Shown here one piece after another: positions 1-13,153 of a stretch of DNA of 64,000 bases. The DNA is from Azolla pinnata (taxonomy: Eukaryota; Streptophyta; Polypodiopsida; Salviniales; Salviniaceae). The notes beneath the pieces were generated by a model. That model saw only the letters and a program-made list of their open reading frames with translations, ran no database searches and was not told the origin of the DNA. The position numbers and the translations under genes were made by a program. Every line of letters starts with the position of its first letter. Position 1 is the first letter of the stretch. The stretch lies in the NCBI GenBank assembly GCA_037176905.1, contig JBBBWG010031197.1:57666-121665 (forward strand). The letters are read 5' to 3'.

Positions 1-490
1 CCTTTTATTTGCTTGTGTTGTGTATGCTCTAGGTACGTGATAACCACAGCGAGGAGGATGAAAAGAAACTCGATTCATTACTTCAATCAGAATTGAGTCA
101 AGAATCGATTATGTAAACTTGGCTTCTGTAAATTCTCCTCAATTATGAGTATAATGAAATATGCTATCTTGGAACATGTAGAAGGAACGTACATTTGTAG
201 CTATTCCAGGTATCAGCAAAGCTCAAGTTATTTGGGAGAAAAATCGCACTGTAGTTGACATAACTGATCAAAGAAAACCACGCCATGTGCTAGATATATT
301 GCTGATATGTTATCTGAAGTGGTTGACGGCCGGTGTAAGAACATTTCGACAAAAGCCGGAGATCTTTATGCCAGACAGGAAAAAGATTGTTATTGAAATT
401 GAGTTCTTAGGCAGCTACGTGACTTAGCTCTCTTGTTGCAATTTTAAATTATTAACAAAAGCATATTCTTGGTGCTTATGATCATTCTAG

Positions 491-3400
491 GAGATCGTTG
501 GCAAGCCTGATAATGAAAGATCCATCACTGAAATAAACTTTGACCTATACCATCATAGGTATACAACTCTGAAGTATTGGTGTAATACTGTCTTCTTGAC
601 TGTTATATTGCTATTGCTGCGCTAGCTACTGGCATTTTTCTGAGTGAAGTTGTTTTTCCAGGGATGCTTTGCTGCAAGAAGTTAAATCCCTTGCCATTCA
701 ACACCCACAAAACATATTGGTTGTACATTATTCTCATCTTTATATGCCACTTTTATAGCTTGTGTAGTAGTGGATTTTGATGTAACTATTTAGTCATCCC
801 TACAGGTAGAATCTCTTAAGTCCGAGTCAGATGGCTATGTCTGCGAGATTATAGTTGCAACAGTTGCACAGAATGTCAGAGATCATAGGATGGATAATAA
901 GTACAGACTGCTACTGGTATCGGAAGAAGTACTCTCTACTTTATTGTCACAAGATTATTTTTTGTCTGATCCCAGTTTCGTATTTCATTTTGTCACATTT
1001 TTGTAGAGCTTCGGACAGCATGGCAGGGAGCTCATCACTAGTGAAGTTGCGTTAAAACTTCTTAGAATTCTTGTCAGTAAAAATGACCTGTCAGTACCAG
1101 GCAATGGAACATTGCAGGAGTTCCAGAATCTGATCATCAAGGTAATGGTCTTTCCAAATTAATAATCTGTGGTAGATTCATTGCTTTTATGATGTGAAAT
1201 AATAACTGAAAAGATCTTTATGTGAAATGGTAACTGAAAGAGAAAGCAAAATCTTTGGTTACGTGATTGAGTAGTGTCAATCTATGTCTTCACAAGGAGA
1301 ACAGTTGGGTCATTTTCCAAGTCATTTACTTAAATGATCACAGATTTTTAAAGTTGTTTTCATTAGAAGTCTGCTGATTTAGGGAATATCTTTCAAGGAT
1401 GAGGCAGCCAGCCCTTAGACGGTAGGATATGTCAAAGGTCTCAGAGCAACTACAGCCAGTATATCTTAGAAGGATATTACTGGACGAAACTATTCAGAAG
1501 CCTTTTTCTTCCACTCAAGTCCACTCAAGTCCAAGAAATAGGTAATTATTAGAAAACGGTGCTTACAGAAATTATAAGAAAAATGAAAAAATGAATCACT
1601 TATTAATTTTCTTGTTGAGTTTTCAAATATGACATGAACCAGATTACTGATAGCCTGTCTAAAATTTAACATATTTTTCTTTTATTGATCTACTTCAATT
1701 GTGTTTGAAAGCATTATGTCAGTGAAACACTTCTTTCCAAAAACATGTTTTCTTTTATAGGTTGTTCCAATGGAAAATTATAATGGACGTAAGTTGGTAG
1801 AAGATGGTCAATTATGTGAGCGCAAGAATGGTAGTTTCAGCTTCTTCTATTTAGTTTACTCATATCAATGACGCCATTTCAATATTATTTACAAATCATT
1901 TGTATGTTGCCTGCATTTGCAGGCCGGGCCGTTGATATTAACAGAAATTGGAGTGTGGATTGGGGTGAGAGAGAGCAAGTAAGGCAACATTTACAGAATG
2001 AAATGTTTCCTAATGAGAAGTTTCTTCTTGCTTCAGCAAAATATTATTGGTTTGTATTTGTGTAGTTGATACACTGTTAACTGGGATACTAGTTTTAACT
2101 TATTTTTCTAGTTTTGCAAAAAACTGTCTCTGGGAAATAAGTCCGTGATCACACAAGTGAATAGTGACTTTGGTATAGGCATCCACTGAATGTGGATATT
2201 TTCATTCTGCATCAGGATTTTGACCCTTCAGAAGAGTTTCCTGGAACTGCACCTTTTAGTGAACCTGAAACTAGAATAATAAGGGACCTTGCAAAGACAT
2301 TCAGACCGCACTTGTGGATTAATGTTCATTCAGGAATGCAGGTCCATTGCTTCTCATGTACTCTCCTATTTCTGAGTCTTTATTTTGTTATTAAAGAATG
2401 TATCTATTTCACGCTCATGTAGGCAATGTTCATGCCATATGATTTCAAGAATGCATTGCCAGATCCAAAGGTTGCAGAACCCATGAAGAAACTTCTGCAT
2501 AGGTTGAATTATTTACACTGCAACGGTAATTGTGTGATTGGGCCAGGGGGGGGTTCTGTGGGGTAAGTGACATGCTAAAGTATTCGCTTTCAAACAACTT
2601 GATATTATGTGATGCTTTAAATAAGAAATTCTACATTTTACAGGTATCTTGCTCATGGCACCGCAAGTGACTATATGTTTGAAGTTCTGGAGATACCTTT
2701 AGCGTTCACTTTTGAGGTAAGTTCATGTTTTTTTATTAAATTCAGATTTTATGACTTAACAGACTTCCTCGATTGTTCGCTTGATTCCCACAACTCATGT
2801 TACAAAATTTAGACAAAATTTGGAAGTTTGTTCCACCTAAAGCTAATTATGTTGTCAGAACCTGGAAATTCTCATTTGGGTCAGTTTTCAATTGTATAGG
2901 CACATCAGTGTTTTTTAGCATCAAAGTTTTATCATCAGCAAGAACTTGATGGGTGAAAATTGACATCATTATGTTTTTCATCCGATAATGAAAATCAAGT
3001 TACTTTGCATCACCATCAGCAGTAAATAGCTATTATTTGCTCCACTTGTCTAAATATCAAACTCACAATCACTCTGCCTTTCTGAAAGTCTAACTAACAT
3101 AGACAAGAAATTTGTCTTGTTTCTCGCAAATGTTTCAGCCGACATATAAATTCTTTTCATTTCTCTTGCACAAAGTTCTTGCTGGCCACCAGGGTTTTCT
3201 CTATTTGGCCTTTCTATTGCTTTTTCAGTTCTATGCAAGTAGTGTATGCGCAGCAAGAAATATAGAGAATGTATGCAGAAAAGTGAGTATAGGGCACTAA
3301 CATGTACGAGCCATTTTATTGCCTTGATGCTTGGCAGATCTATGGTGATCCCAACACTTCAGATGAAGATTGCTTCCGAATGTTCAATCCTACAACTCCG

Positions 3401-3803
3401 GCACTCTTTGAGGTGCACAACAGGGTTCTATGGCTGCCAGTTTTATAAGTAGATCTGCTCTTCTTTCCCCACTGATTTATTTTCCATTGTGTGACAGAGT
3501 ACGATCACACAGTGGTGCCTGACCTTCATCACCATCTTTGTTGAATTGGAAGCGGTGTTGAAGTCCCTACCAACATCTAAAACTGGAGGAAAGAATTCAT
3601 TTTATACTTTCAGGAAGGAACTAACCAGACATAGGGTCTTCCATGCTGGACAACAATGGAACAGTGAAACTAGAACGCTGTTAGAATTGATCATCTTGGT
3701 TTCAATCTCTTACCTCGGTATTATTTCATACATGTTCTTCAGAGGCCAACATCGGTTCAATCTCTTACCTTGGTTTTATTTCATACAAAGCCCAGCATTG
3801 TGA
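491..3803 (+). CDS. M14 zinc carboxypeptidase (5' end missing)
   Basis: Metallocarboxypeptidase of the M14 family, like the single-copy plant protein of the At5g42320 type; it should remove C-terminal residues from peptides. Exons read by phase: 491-558, 662-719, 806-916, 1007-1141, 1761-1830, 1923-1978, 2216-2341, 2423-2562, 2644-2716, 3338-3412, 3498-3803. All joins keep frame. The full catalytic set is visible: HGRE (zinc His and Glu, about 1019-1030), NRNW (substrate-binding Asn-Arg, exon at 1923), NVHSG (third zinc His, about 2327) and the general-base Glu at the end of TFE (2714-2716), followed by IYGD. The first exon reads into the pro-region-like stretch FDLYHHRDALLQEVKSL. No start codon or signal peptide was found; they probably lie upstream, possibly outside the window. 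Positions 1-490 contain short open stretches that I could not join. The last ~100 residues are hydrophobic in part and less certain. Confidence 0.85.
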
Positions 3804-4380
3804 ATACACTTTTTCATATCTTAGACATACCGTCAGTCTCATTTCGTACCTCTTCCAAGCTCAACTACACATTCTTTCATAAACATGTGCTGGAATTGCC
3901 ACGTGATGTATTCCTGACTGACAAGCAGTTAAATAATTAAGTACATTTTCTTATAAAAAAATAGCCTATTTACTTTTGTGCATGATGATTTTACATGGAA
4001 TTATCAGCTGTAGAATAGAATAGACGTAAACAATTGAATGGAAATTCTTGAAGGACGAAAGCAACACTAGGAAGTGTAAATAATAGAAATGAAAACCTTA
4101 GCACCAATGAAGAGAGAACGCATGTATAATTGAAGAAGACTGCAAGAATAAACAGTAGCGCTTGGTTATTTCCTTACCTTGTAGCTACTAGCACATTTCA
4201 TTCTGTCACTTTCACAAAAATATTATTCTAAAAATAATGTTAGTGATAGCCATCTGTTGAATTAAAATCACATTTTTGGTGGTTATTGAGTTTCCATACT
4301 GAGATATCCTTCTATAACGCAGAGATAAGTTCAGATATATACTAGGCATTCTTTGATGTTCTGAAGTTGCCATCATCCTT
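3804..4380. other. Convergent 3' spacer, no gene seen
   Basis: AT-rich spacer between the ends of the carboxypeptidase and galacturonokinase genes. It should hold both 3' UTRs and polyadenylation regions. No conserved coding stretch or repeat was seen. Confidence 0.6.
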
Positions 4381-7300
4381 TCACCAAACAGCTGCACTGT
4401 CTCCTGTGCCGCATATGAGTACAGGGAAACTGGCCTCCAAACGCTTGGCCAATAATGGTTGAGCTTTGGAGTATGCATCACGGATGAATAATGCAGCATC
4501 CTTCGCATTGTCTGCAGCAACCAATGCCACACAGCAGCCACGAAAGCCTGCTCCACTGAATCTTGCCCCCATCACTCCTGGGGCATTCTGCACAATTGCC
4601 AATAGCTGTACCATCTCCTCACATCCTGGAAGTGTCGAGGAAAATTCAGCACAATACCACTCAACCGTGCAGTTAGGCCAATATAGCATTGTAAGAACGA
4701 TAATGCATGTTTAGTCAACATTTTACCAGCTTATCAAGACAAAGTAGATATAATGGCCAAAGTTCATGTGACAGATGACTACAATGTTACATTTTAGAAC
4801 ACTAACATTCTAGATTGCTGATTTGATCTTTGATACACAAGTTGTGGCCATCCTCATAAAATGATACAAGCAACTATAAATCATAATAAAAAATTTTGAA
4901 AGAATAAAATACTACCAGTTAGACCAAAGGTTACAAGAATGACGGACATATGATATTCAATGTTAACTTGATATAAATGAAATTATAAATAAGATTAAAA
5001 CCTGCAGAACATACTACTATCTTTCTCTGATGAATCATGCAAATGTCAAAAAAACATCGATGAGAATAGTGATACATATACAGGTGGTAAAATCACATAC
5101 CACATTCATAGTTCTCAATTGAACTCCTTCCTGATTCTGACATTAATCTGCCAAACTCTACCAAATCACCTTTGGCCCACGCTTTGATCCCTGTAATTCA
5201 TTTCAATCAGTTCAGTGGACGAAAACAGTTTCCTCAAAATATATATGGCTATCTTTTTCACATTATGTGCCCTTTCCCATAAATTGTCATATTTGGCATT
5301 TATGTTTACATTTTTACTGGTAAAATAGAACTTTAGACAAATTAATATCAGGCAACATGTTCAAGGCATTCAGATTGAAAAGCAGGTAGTACTCTAAACA
5401 CTAGAATCAAGCACTTTACTCGAGATATTATGTTCATCAAGTAATCTGCTGCCCAACGACCATGAACTGAGCATTACTGAATTCATGTGTATTATTAATC
5501 TATAAGTGATTAAACTACGCATAATCATTTGAGTACATAAAATCTGTGACATTTTCATGAATCCCCACGAATGAAAATAACTGAAAACACTGAAAGCTTT
5601 TTCATGATTTTTGTACTATCTTCAAGCTATTTTTAACTATTAATTGCTATATCCCCTTCCACTGTAAACATATACCTCTGGAAACTCTTTCACATTCAGT
5701 GAAATAATGTTTCGCTCTTTTAGCAAGTCCACCATCCAATTGCGACTATGGAATAGTAGGACAGAATTAGTGCAACAGCAGGACATTACTTTAGAAAAAT
5801 GTACATTCTTACCTTATGTTTCTCATATTCCGCAGCAGTTACTATTGGCAACCCAGACAAATGTCAAAAACGTGATGCTTGGAATGCTAGTGTAAACGTA
5901 AACGATTTAAATATAGAAGATACCATCAGATAATAGTGGATTTGTAGAATCCCTTCCTGTTGTTCTGAGAAGAAGATATCAAATATATTATAACATATTT
6001 AATAATAACATGAAAATGTAGAAGATTTATAATTCAATCACCTCATTCAACTCACTTAAGTAATGTAAATGCAGCCTTTTGACACTCTGTAACCCTGGAA
6101 TTATAACTGGAATTACTTGCCAACGCATGTTGTAGTCCAGAGAAAGCTAAGAGCAACTTGTAGCCCTTCAACCTTTCATCACCAGCATGATTTGGAGAAA
6201 CAAGCTCATGATTTTGATTCTGTTATCCATATATTCGATTAGAATATCTTGATTTCTAAAAACTGAGCACAAAGGCCACATATAGTGGTTCAATATCAGC
6301 GAGTGATTGGTTGCAACTTTCCGTAGAAAAAACCTACATAAAGCTCTATCAAGTGATTATGAGCAAAGACCAAAGATAACTTCTAGTTAACATCCTCAGT
6401 TCTAATTTTGGTTGTCATCCATTTATTCTATTAGAAATCTTGATTCATTAAACTAATGAGTTTGGGGCCACAAAGTGGTGCATTATCATCAACGAATACC
6501 CCCATAGAAAAAGCCCAGATAGAGCTCTATATCACAAGCAAAGGCTAAGCATATCTTCTAGTAAGCATCCTCAGATTGCAGCTCACAACTATGCTGTTCA
6601 TCTTTTAATAAGCAGGATCTAGCTGTGACTAAGTATGTAATCTACATCATATTTTATTTTGAGAGTAATAATCTTCTTTCTGTGAAGGCTGGCATCCAAG
6701 AATATTACGCTGATAAATATCTGCTTAGGTGGTTTTCTCAATAAATTTATTTGCAGCGTCCAGGACAATGAGATGTTTTCGGAGACCAGGTCACTTTGGT
6801 TGGACAGTGCACTCCCTTTTGCTGTTATTAGATTACAAATGGAATAATATCTTGGGACAACTGCCCAAAATGCATTATAAACGAATACATTCAGAGTGGT
6901 TAACTGAATGTTTGCCTGCCTATCAAAGAGAAAATCCTTCTATATCAAGTGAGGAATGTTGATAAGTATGAGCTGTTACCTTACAGTGAATAACTGTCAG
7001 ACAGCCACTTTTAGATAGAAGAATGGCAGATTGATCAAGAATGCCGTTCTTCAGACCCAAGTACTCATTCTCAATTAATCTGAAATATGAAGGTATAACA
7101 CTGTCACATTCCCAATACAGATAGCTATATTACTTGAGCTGAGTTTACAAAGAACTCTAATAATTTAAATGGATGATGCAACAGAAAATTATTTGTATCG
7201 TTCCACTTCAACTAATTTCTCCAAAGACATTTTGACTAACAAGACATTCAGAATTATTAAATATTGTTAATATATATTGATGGACACTCAAACAAAAACC

Positions 7301-10300
7301 GGTTAGAATAGATTCTTCAGATTGATGACCAGAAATATGATATCCTCCCCTCAATGCCTATTCCAAGGGATGATACTGGAGCCACAAGCAGAGAATTTAG
7401 AAGAAAACTAAGAATGTGAACTCCTAAACCATTCCTATGTGAAGAATCAATCATTCAAATTATTCACTCTGCGTATTAGATTCAGCTTATATAGTTCTTA
7501 AGAAAATGTTCCCGACTAAACCCCTCACCAACCGAAACACTATACCTGTCTAATTCTATATTATTCGATGCACTGATATTCAATCCATTTACATATTCAA
7601 ACGCCAAAAGGAAAGCTACTCCAACCTGGAATTATATACAAAATAAACTCAATTTCAAATCAAATTCTGAGTCCAATATTGAATAATGCAAGATCCATAT
7701 TGAAAAACAATTGAAAAACATTATCTGCCCACTGAAAGTCATGTTTTCAGCAGTGACAAATTAGATTTTAGTGCTCCTCTCACACACTGACCATAAGATC
7801 TAGAAGTTTTAAATAGAGAGAACATACTTTCTACAAAACATAGTCACAGTTCACACAAAATGAATTGAAAGTTCAGTAATTGTGGCTTACAGCAGCTGAG
7901 GAGCTTATTCCAGCACTATGAAGTCCATTCAGGCCATCAAGCACGCCGATTATACCCTAGAATCAATGAAGCGTAGTTGATGGAGTGATGCAAATGCATG
8001 CATATTGTACTGTTTACTCTGTCAACTTGGTTACCTGCTGAATATTGTATCCCTTTTTCCTCAATGCATAAACTGCACCCCTAGCATAATCACCCCATTT
8101 TCCTTCCTCTATGGTGTCCACTTCACGTGTGCTTTTACGTTCATCGTTTATCCTTTTATGAATAGCACAAGTGCACTAATAACTATGAATAGTCTTTAGC
8201 AATACTTAGAAGCATAGCCCAATTTCAATTACTGTTAGTTCAATTGTTTCATGGTTTGTTTGGGTTGACTTTATATATCAAAATTTTGTGGATGATTTGG
8301 TTTGAAACCCCCTAACCCTTTCTTTCTTTTAAAAAAGAACTTTCCAGCACCATAACCAATTTAGAGCTTCAGCTCCTTTTCTTGACATTCTGCATACAGA
8401 AAATGTTTCTTAATATTATCTAATTTCCATCCATGGATTCAGGGTAAACGTCATTTTTAAGCCAAAATAATTATCAAACGACAAATTTTTTCCAGTAAAA
8501 TGTGGAAGACATGGATCTATTTCACAGACCATGGGTCGTATAGCATAGAAATCCCTTATATAGATAGCTCTTCACTTTACCCAGGCTCTGATTAAGTTAC
8601 CTGAATCTCACATCACCTGTAAATTGCCTTGATTTTAGAAATACCTGCACAACCATACCCAATGCATTACGTTAAATGTATCAAGCCTTAAATCATCCTA
8701 AGAAACCTTCTTCCTACGTAGTTGAAATGAATGAAGAAATAATTATTTTCAGGCTTTGATGAGAAATTTTACATTACCTCATTTCCACCAGAGGAAACAA
8801 AACCTAGAAGAATGCCTTTATCTAAAGCCATTGCAGTAACGGATCCTCCCTATTCATCAGGAATGTTTTATATGAATTCTTATGGAAAATATCGTTGATA
8901 GGAAGGTAATAATGCATGAGAATATGAAACAAAAACATGAGAAAATTGTAGAAGAATCCGTGTGTGCTGCACAACATTGACATTATAAACAATCTGCACA
9001 TGGGACTTCATCGCATTTATTTGTTTACCACCTAAGTAACATTGCTCTAGACAGTTTAACTTCCTTAGCCAGAATTCCTTCATTCCCTTCATACTCAACG
9101 ATCACTCTGAAGAGCCATTACAAATTCAAGCAGAATTTCACATACATCAAGCTTAAGAGTTGATTCGTAGTGCTCTTCCATGGGAGAGCATCTTTCCCAA
9201 GATGATTATTTTAATTTGAGTGTGATATTTACTGGATCCTTGTATGCGATTGTCAATCAATTATAGTTGAATAATCACAGAACCTAACAATATGCCAATA
9301 ATTCATGGCTATTAAATCGGATAAGTTTTCAAGAAAACGATCTTTACTTTTGGTTTCATGTCATAAATCCTCAATTATATACCTGACCTTATCTTGAAAG
9401 CCAAGAAAAATATCCTTGAATTTGTAGTAACAAGAAAACATACCTGGTGATCTATATGTGCACCCAAAGGGCAAACTCGATACGGAGAAACTGCTACCCT
9501 TACATCTTCAATATTAACATTAGCAAGTATAGAAACTTCGTCTCTCACTTTTTGAATCTACAAATATTAAGACAACGGCATTAAGGGCAATACTCTCCGT
9601 TATTTCATACTTGAAACAAAACAATGAACCAACTGTGTTACGTGGAAACCAAACTATATACAAACAGCACCGCACATAAAGAAAGGAGGTGAATCTTCTA
9701 ATGATGGTCACAGTACAGCAAGAAAAAATGGCTGTTAATTTCAAATTTCTCTGCATTAGATGCAGAATCAATTCTCTGGATCATACACAATATCTCTATT
9801 TCTTTGATAAGAAGCATCATACACTGCCCTATGCTGTCCAGTGAAACCAATGTCCTCGCACATGAACATTGGGAACACATTGTTTGCTCTTTCTTTTCAC
9901 AGCAGAGAAAGCTTGGACAAAATAAAGGTGCTATTATCCAGCATGTGAAGCATCGGAAGGTGATAAAGCCCGAATCAAATCAAAACGGGTCACGTTTCAG
10001 CATTGTTTTAGGCTGAATTGAACTTGCTTTTAGGTCTAGGAATGTGACCCCGATGATGTCGAATTTTCGAGTTGTACATAAGAAAATCAGTTCCTTCGAA
10101 TATGCAAGTGTTGCTCAATCCTCTAAACAAAGCCTCTTCAAAAATGCAACTTTTTCTTTTCACTTTCTGCAGGGCGTAGCTTCTCAACGGGAATAATCCA
10201 CAGCTAGAGGATTACAAGCTAAAAACCACGGATCTATATGCATCGGGAGCGGACAAACAACTGGCAGCATTCCGAATCCCCTTTTCCTCCTTATTTAGCT

Positions 10301-10536
10301 TTCATCTGAAGATCAACGGAGCTATAATACAGGGCGGAAGCACGCATCGGATGGATCTGACTCTCCTCCGGATGCTATGAAAACGCTGATATCCTGTCCT
10401 ACAAGGGAAAATGCATGATTGCACTACCCTGAAAGCATCAAGCAGAGGCAGGCTGAGGTCGAAAGAGAGAACCAGAGAGGCGGAAACGGAAGGATACCAG
10501 AGCTTTGGAAGGCCATTCGAACTCGTAAGAAGCCAT
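4381..10536 (-). CDS. GALAK: Galacturonokinase (GHMP kinase), complete
   Basis: Phosphorylates D-galacturonate with ATP to galacturonate-1-phosphate, the salvage route for pectin-derived sugar back to UDP-GalA in the cytosol. Fourteen exons on the minus strand, all in phase: 10498-10536, 9444-9557, 8778-8849, 8601-8644, 8035-8152, 7891-7956, 7546-7625, 6980-7079, 6056-6219, 5924-5964, 5813-5841, 5676-5745, 5101-5190, 4381-4625. The spliced protein is 423 aa, matching the plant enzyme (about 424). GHMP motif 1 is SPYRVCPLGAHIDHQGG (about residues 37-53), motif 2 is GLHSAGISSSAA (140-151), and motif 3 is GARFSGAGFRGCC (362-374). The first exon encodes only 13 residues (MASYEFEWPSKAL) and is separated by a 940-bp intron, so automated models may miss it. 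Exons of 29 and 41 nt (5813-5841, 5924-5964) are the least certain. The gene is convergent with the carboxypeptidase. Confidence 0.92.
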
Positions 10537-12953
10537 GGTGGATGGATGAAGAAGAAGAAGAAAGAAGAAGAAGAAGAGGATTTAGCGACAGTCCCGACAA
10601 GTTCTTTTCGTGGACATGTCGGACAAGAAGCTTTGCCAAGCTGAAGCCATTGACAATAGGGAAGAACATGTCCAAACTCTACCTAACTAACAACAAGAAA
10701 AGATTTAACTCCAGATTCAAATTCATTCGATCTGCGTATGTTTCCGCATGCAAACCAGATGAAGCTACGAGGATATGTAGTAGCTTAAGTCAATGCAAGA
10801 TTTGATGAGGCTGCAAGTTCAACCCAAATTCAAAAAGCATGGAGAACTGATACGAGACAAGAATCGGAGATTCGATGAGACTGTAAGGTGGTAGATGACT
10901 CGAGATCGAGAAAGATGGATTCTTGGGGAAAACCGATATCTAGATTGCACTTGCCTCTCCTCAATAGCCAGATGCTAAAAGGCGTCTTGGGCAATAAGAG
11001 CACTTTTTTAAGGCATGTATAATTGGGTGTTTTTTCCACGAATGGATGAAATTGCTTGGTTTTGGAACTGGCTAACAAGGACAAGATGGGAGGCGAGCAA
11101 AGAAGACGGGGCTCGAACATGTGATGGCAAACGGAAATGGTTCGAAGGTTAAGTTCGTTTCTATAATAGACTTGTTTTAACGAGGAGGATTGTGGTGCAT
11201 GACCATAAACTTGAGATCGAATCTTGTCACTAACAATAGGAACGACCCACATGTACTTGAACAGAAAAGCTCGACACAAATCCATGACCCACCAGACTAG
11301 GTTTGACGAGCAATCAGTCTATTCAGTCAACTGAACTCTCAAGCTATATGCAGTATACTCCTTTTGCCAATCAATGGCTTGTCAACCCCCACCCAATCAG
11401 GTGACCCTCTGAATTCGAGGGCACTTTGTCTAGCTCAAGAAAGACTTGAAGCATTACCAGCTTCAGCTCCAAAGAAGACATGAGGCACGTAGCTGGGGCC
11501 CAACAAAGGTCACAAAGAGATCCATGAGGAGCTCAACAAGCGTTTCGGCGTGTCAAGGTACATCGGGTGCCAGATGTGTCGAGTGTCTGATACCAAAGAA
11601 AAGCAATGTGATCTAGCCCAGGAATCGGATCGAGGAATCGGATCAAGCTCGCGAAACAACAGGGTATTGGATCACGAATTAGATCGCGGAAGCCATATTG
11701 GATCACGAATCAGATCACGGAATTGGTTCAAGCTTACGAAACAACATGATCGATGGGCGCAGCAGGAGAACATCCTCCACGAGGGATCTGTGTGCATTCC
11801 AAACCCCGATTCCTGTTTGCATCCGGTTTGTATGCTACGTAGTCAAGTCTTCAACGCTTCTTACATAACTGATCCTCACATGCGTTCACAATGGCAAGAC
11901 CGCCCACCTTGAATGAATTCAAATCCATCCAGATTCTTCCTCCTCCGATTAAGGTCCAAAAGGACTTAGCATAACATGGTACGCTCGTGACTCGCTTTTC
12001 CTTCCGCTACCGCTCTAGAAACTGCACATATTTATGGAAATCATGTGGGTTTGGTTGCCATTGAGGGCCCAGAAGATCATTAACAAGGCCCAGACGATCG
12101 CCATTGAAGCTGCTGTCATGGCGACAACTTGATCAGCAGCACCAAAAACATTGGGCACGTTGATGACAAAAATCAAGGAAAACGGATTCTCAGAACCAAT
12201 GCTTTACCATTAGCAGCTCCGATCACAGCAATCCACATTTGAAAAACAAGCAGAAATCCATGCCATACTTCGGATGGATAGGCAAGGTAGTAGTAGTACG
12301 GATCAATATGCGAAGGATTATTTGTTCCAATCCTGCTCAAATTATGCATTCTTTAGGTATAATAGGCCCGTTGGAGTACGACTGCGCTATCGATCACAGG
12401 AGATGTGTACAATGGAACTAAGGGCTCCAACAATTTGGGTCTGGAAATCAGGATCGGTTATATATTTTGCAACTAATAGAACGGATTCAGGGACGACGAT
12501 GATGGTGATGATGGGTCACGACCCAAGATTTAAATGTGGGATCGGGTCCGCAAATGGAAGCTGGGATTTTGATTCATGAATAATTGGCGCCTGATCAGAT
12601 TCATCGTCTTCCCCTGATCCAGTGATAAATAAATATGATGGCCGGATTGCGCCCGATCATACTAGAATTAGATGTTAGTATGCATCGAACCACCGATGTT
12701 CTCAGTTATTAGGAGGCGATGAGGATGAATGAATGTATAATATTGATGGAGGATTGATTATTAGTATGCTAGCTGCTGGCTGGCAGATCAGCAATGAATG
12801 AGCTGAGCTGAGCTGAGCTGAGCTGAGCTGAGCTGAACTGAACTGATGAAGAATGGGATCAGAAAGAGCTGCAGTACAGCGTCTAATGGAGATGTTGATG
12901 GTGATTGATCCTGTTCGGAAGCTCCTACTACTAACTGCAGGTATAATACTTAC
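10537..12953. other. Intergenic spacer, 5' of galacturonokinase and 3' of the zinc-finger gene
   Basis: About 2.4 kb with no gene I can support. A purine-rich GAA/AGA run at 10548-10581 lies just upstream of the galacturonokinase ATG. Around 11620-11730 there are imperfect repeats built on the words 'aatcggatcg' and 'ggatcacgaat'. An open frame of 151 codons at 10830-11285 (minus) has no recognisable motif and no splice context. A GAGCT repeat lies at 12800-12846. Confidence 0.5.
12800..12846. repeat. AGCTG pentanucleotide microsatellite
   Basis: Seven perfect AGCTG units followed by two AACTG variants, about 110 bp beyond the zinc-finger stop codon. Read directly. Confidence 0.95.
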
Positions 12954-13122
12954 TTAGATTTCTGGAGATGGTGTTGCTGGCGCTGTTGAATCTGCAGTTA
13001 CGGCGCCATGATCAGCTCCAGCAATGCTGCTGCAGCTCGAGCCGCCATGGCTATGGTGAAGGTCAGTAGTTGTGGTTACTAGCGTTGTAACAGCAGCTGT
13101 AGCGGGAGTGTAACTGCCAGCG

Positions 13123-13153
<31 letters not shown>

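Noticed and set aside
1-490. Further upstream exons of the carboxypeptidase
   Set aside because: Short open stretches (for example AQVIWEKNRTVVDIT near 225-270) exist but could not be joined in phase or matched to the family, so they are not included.
10830-11285. 151-codon open frame on the minus strand
   Set aside because: No recognisable motif, no splice or repeat context, ordinary for AT/GC-balanced spacer. Not enough to call a gene.
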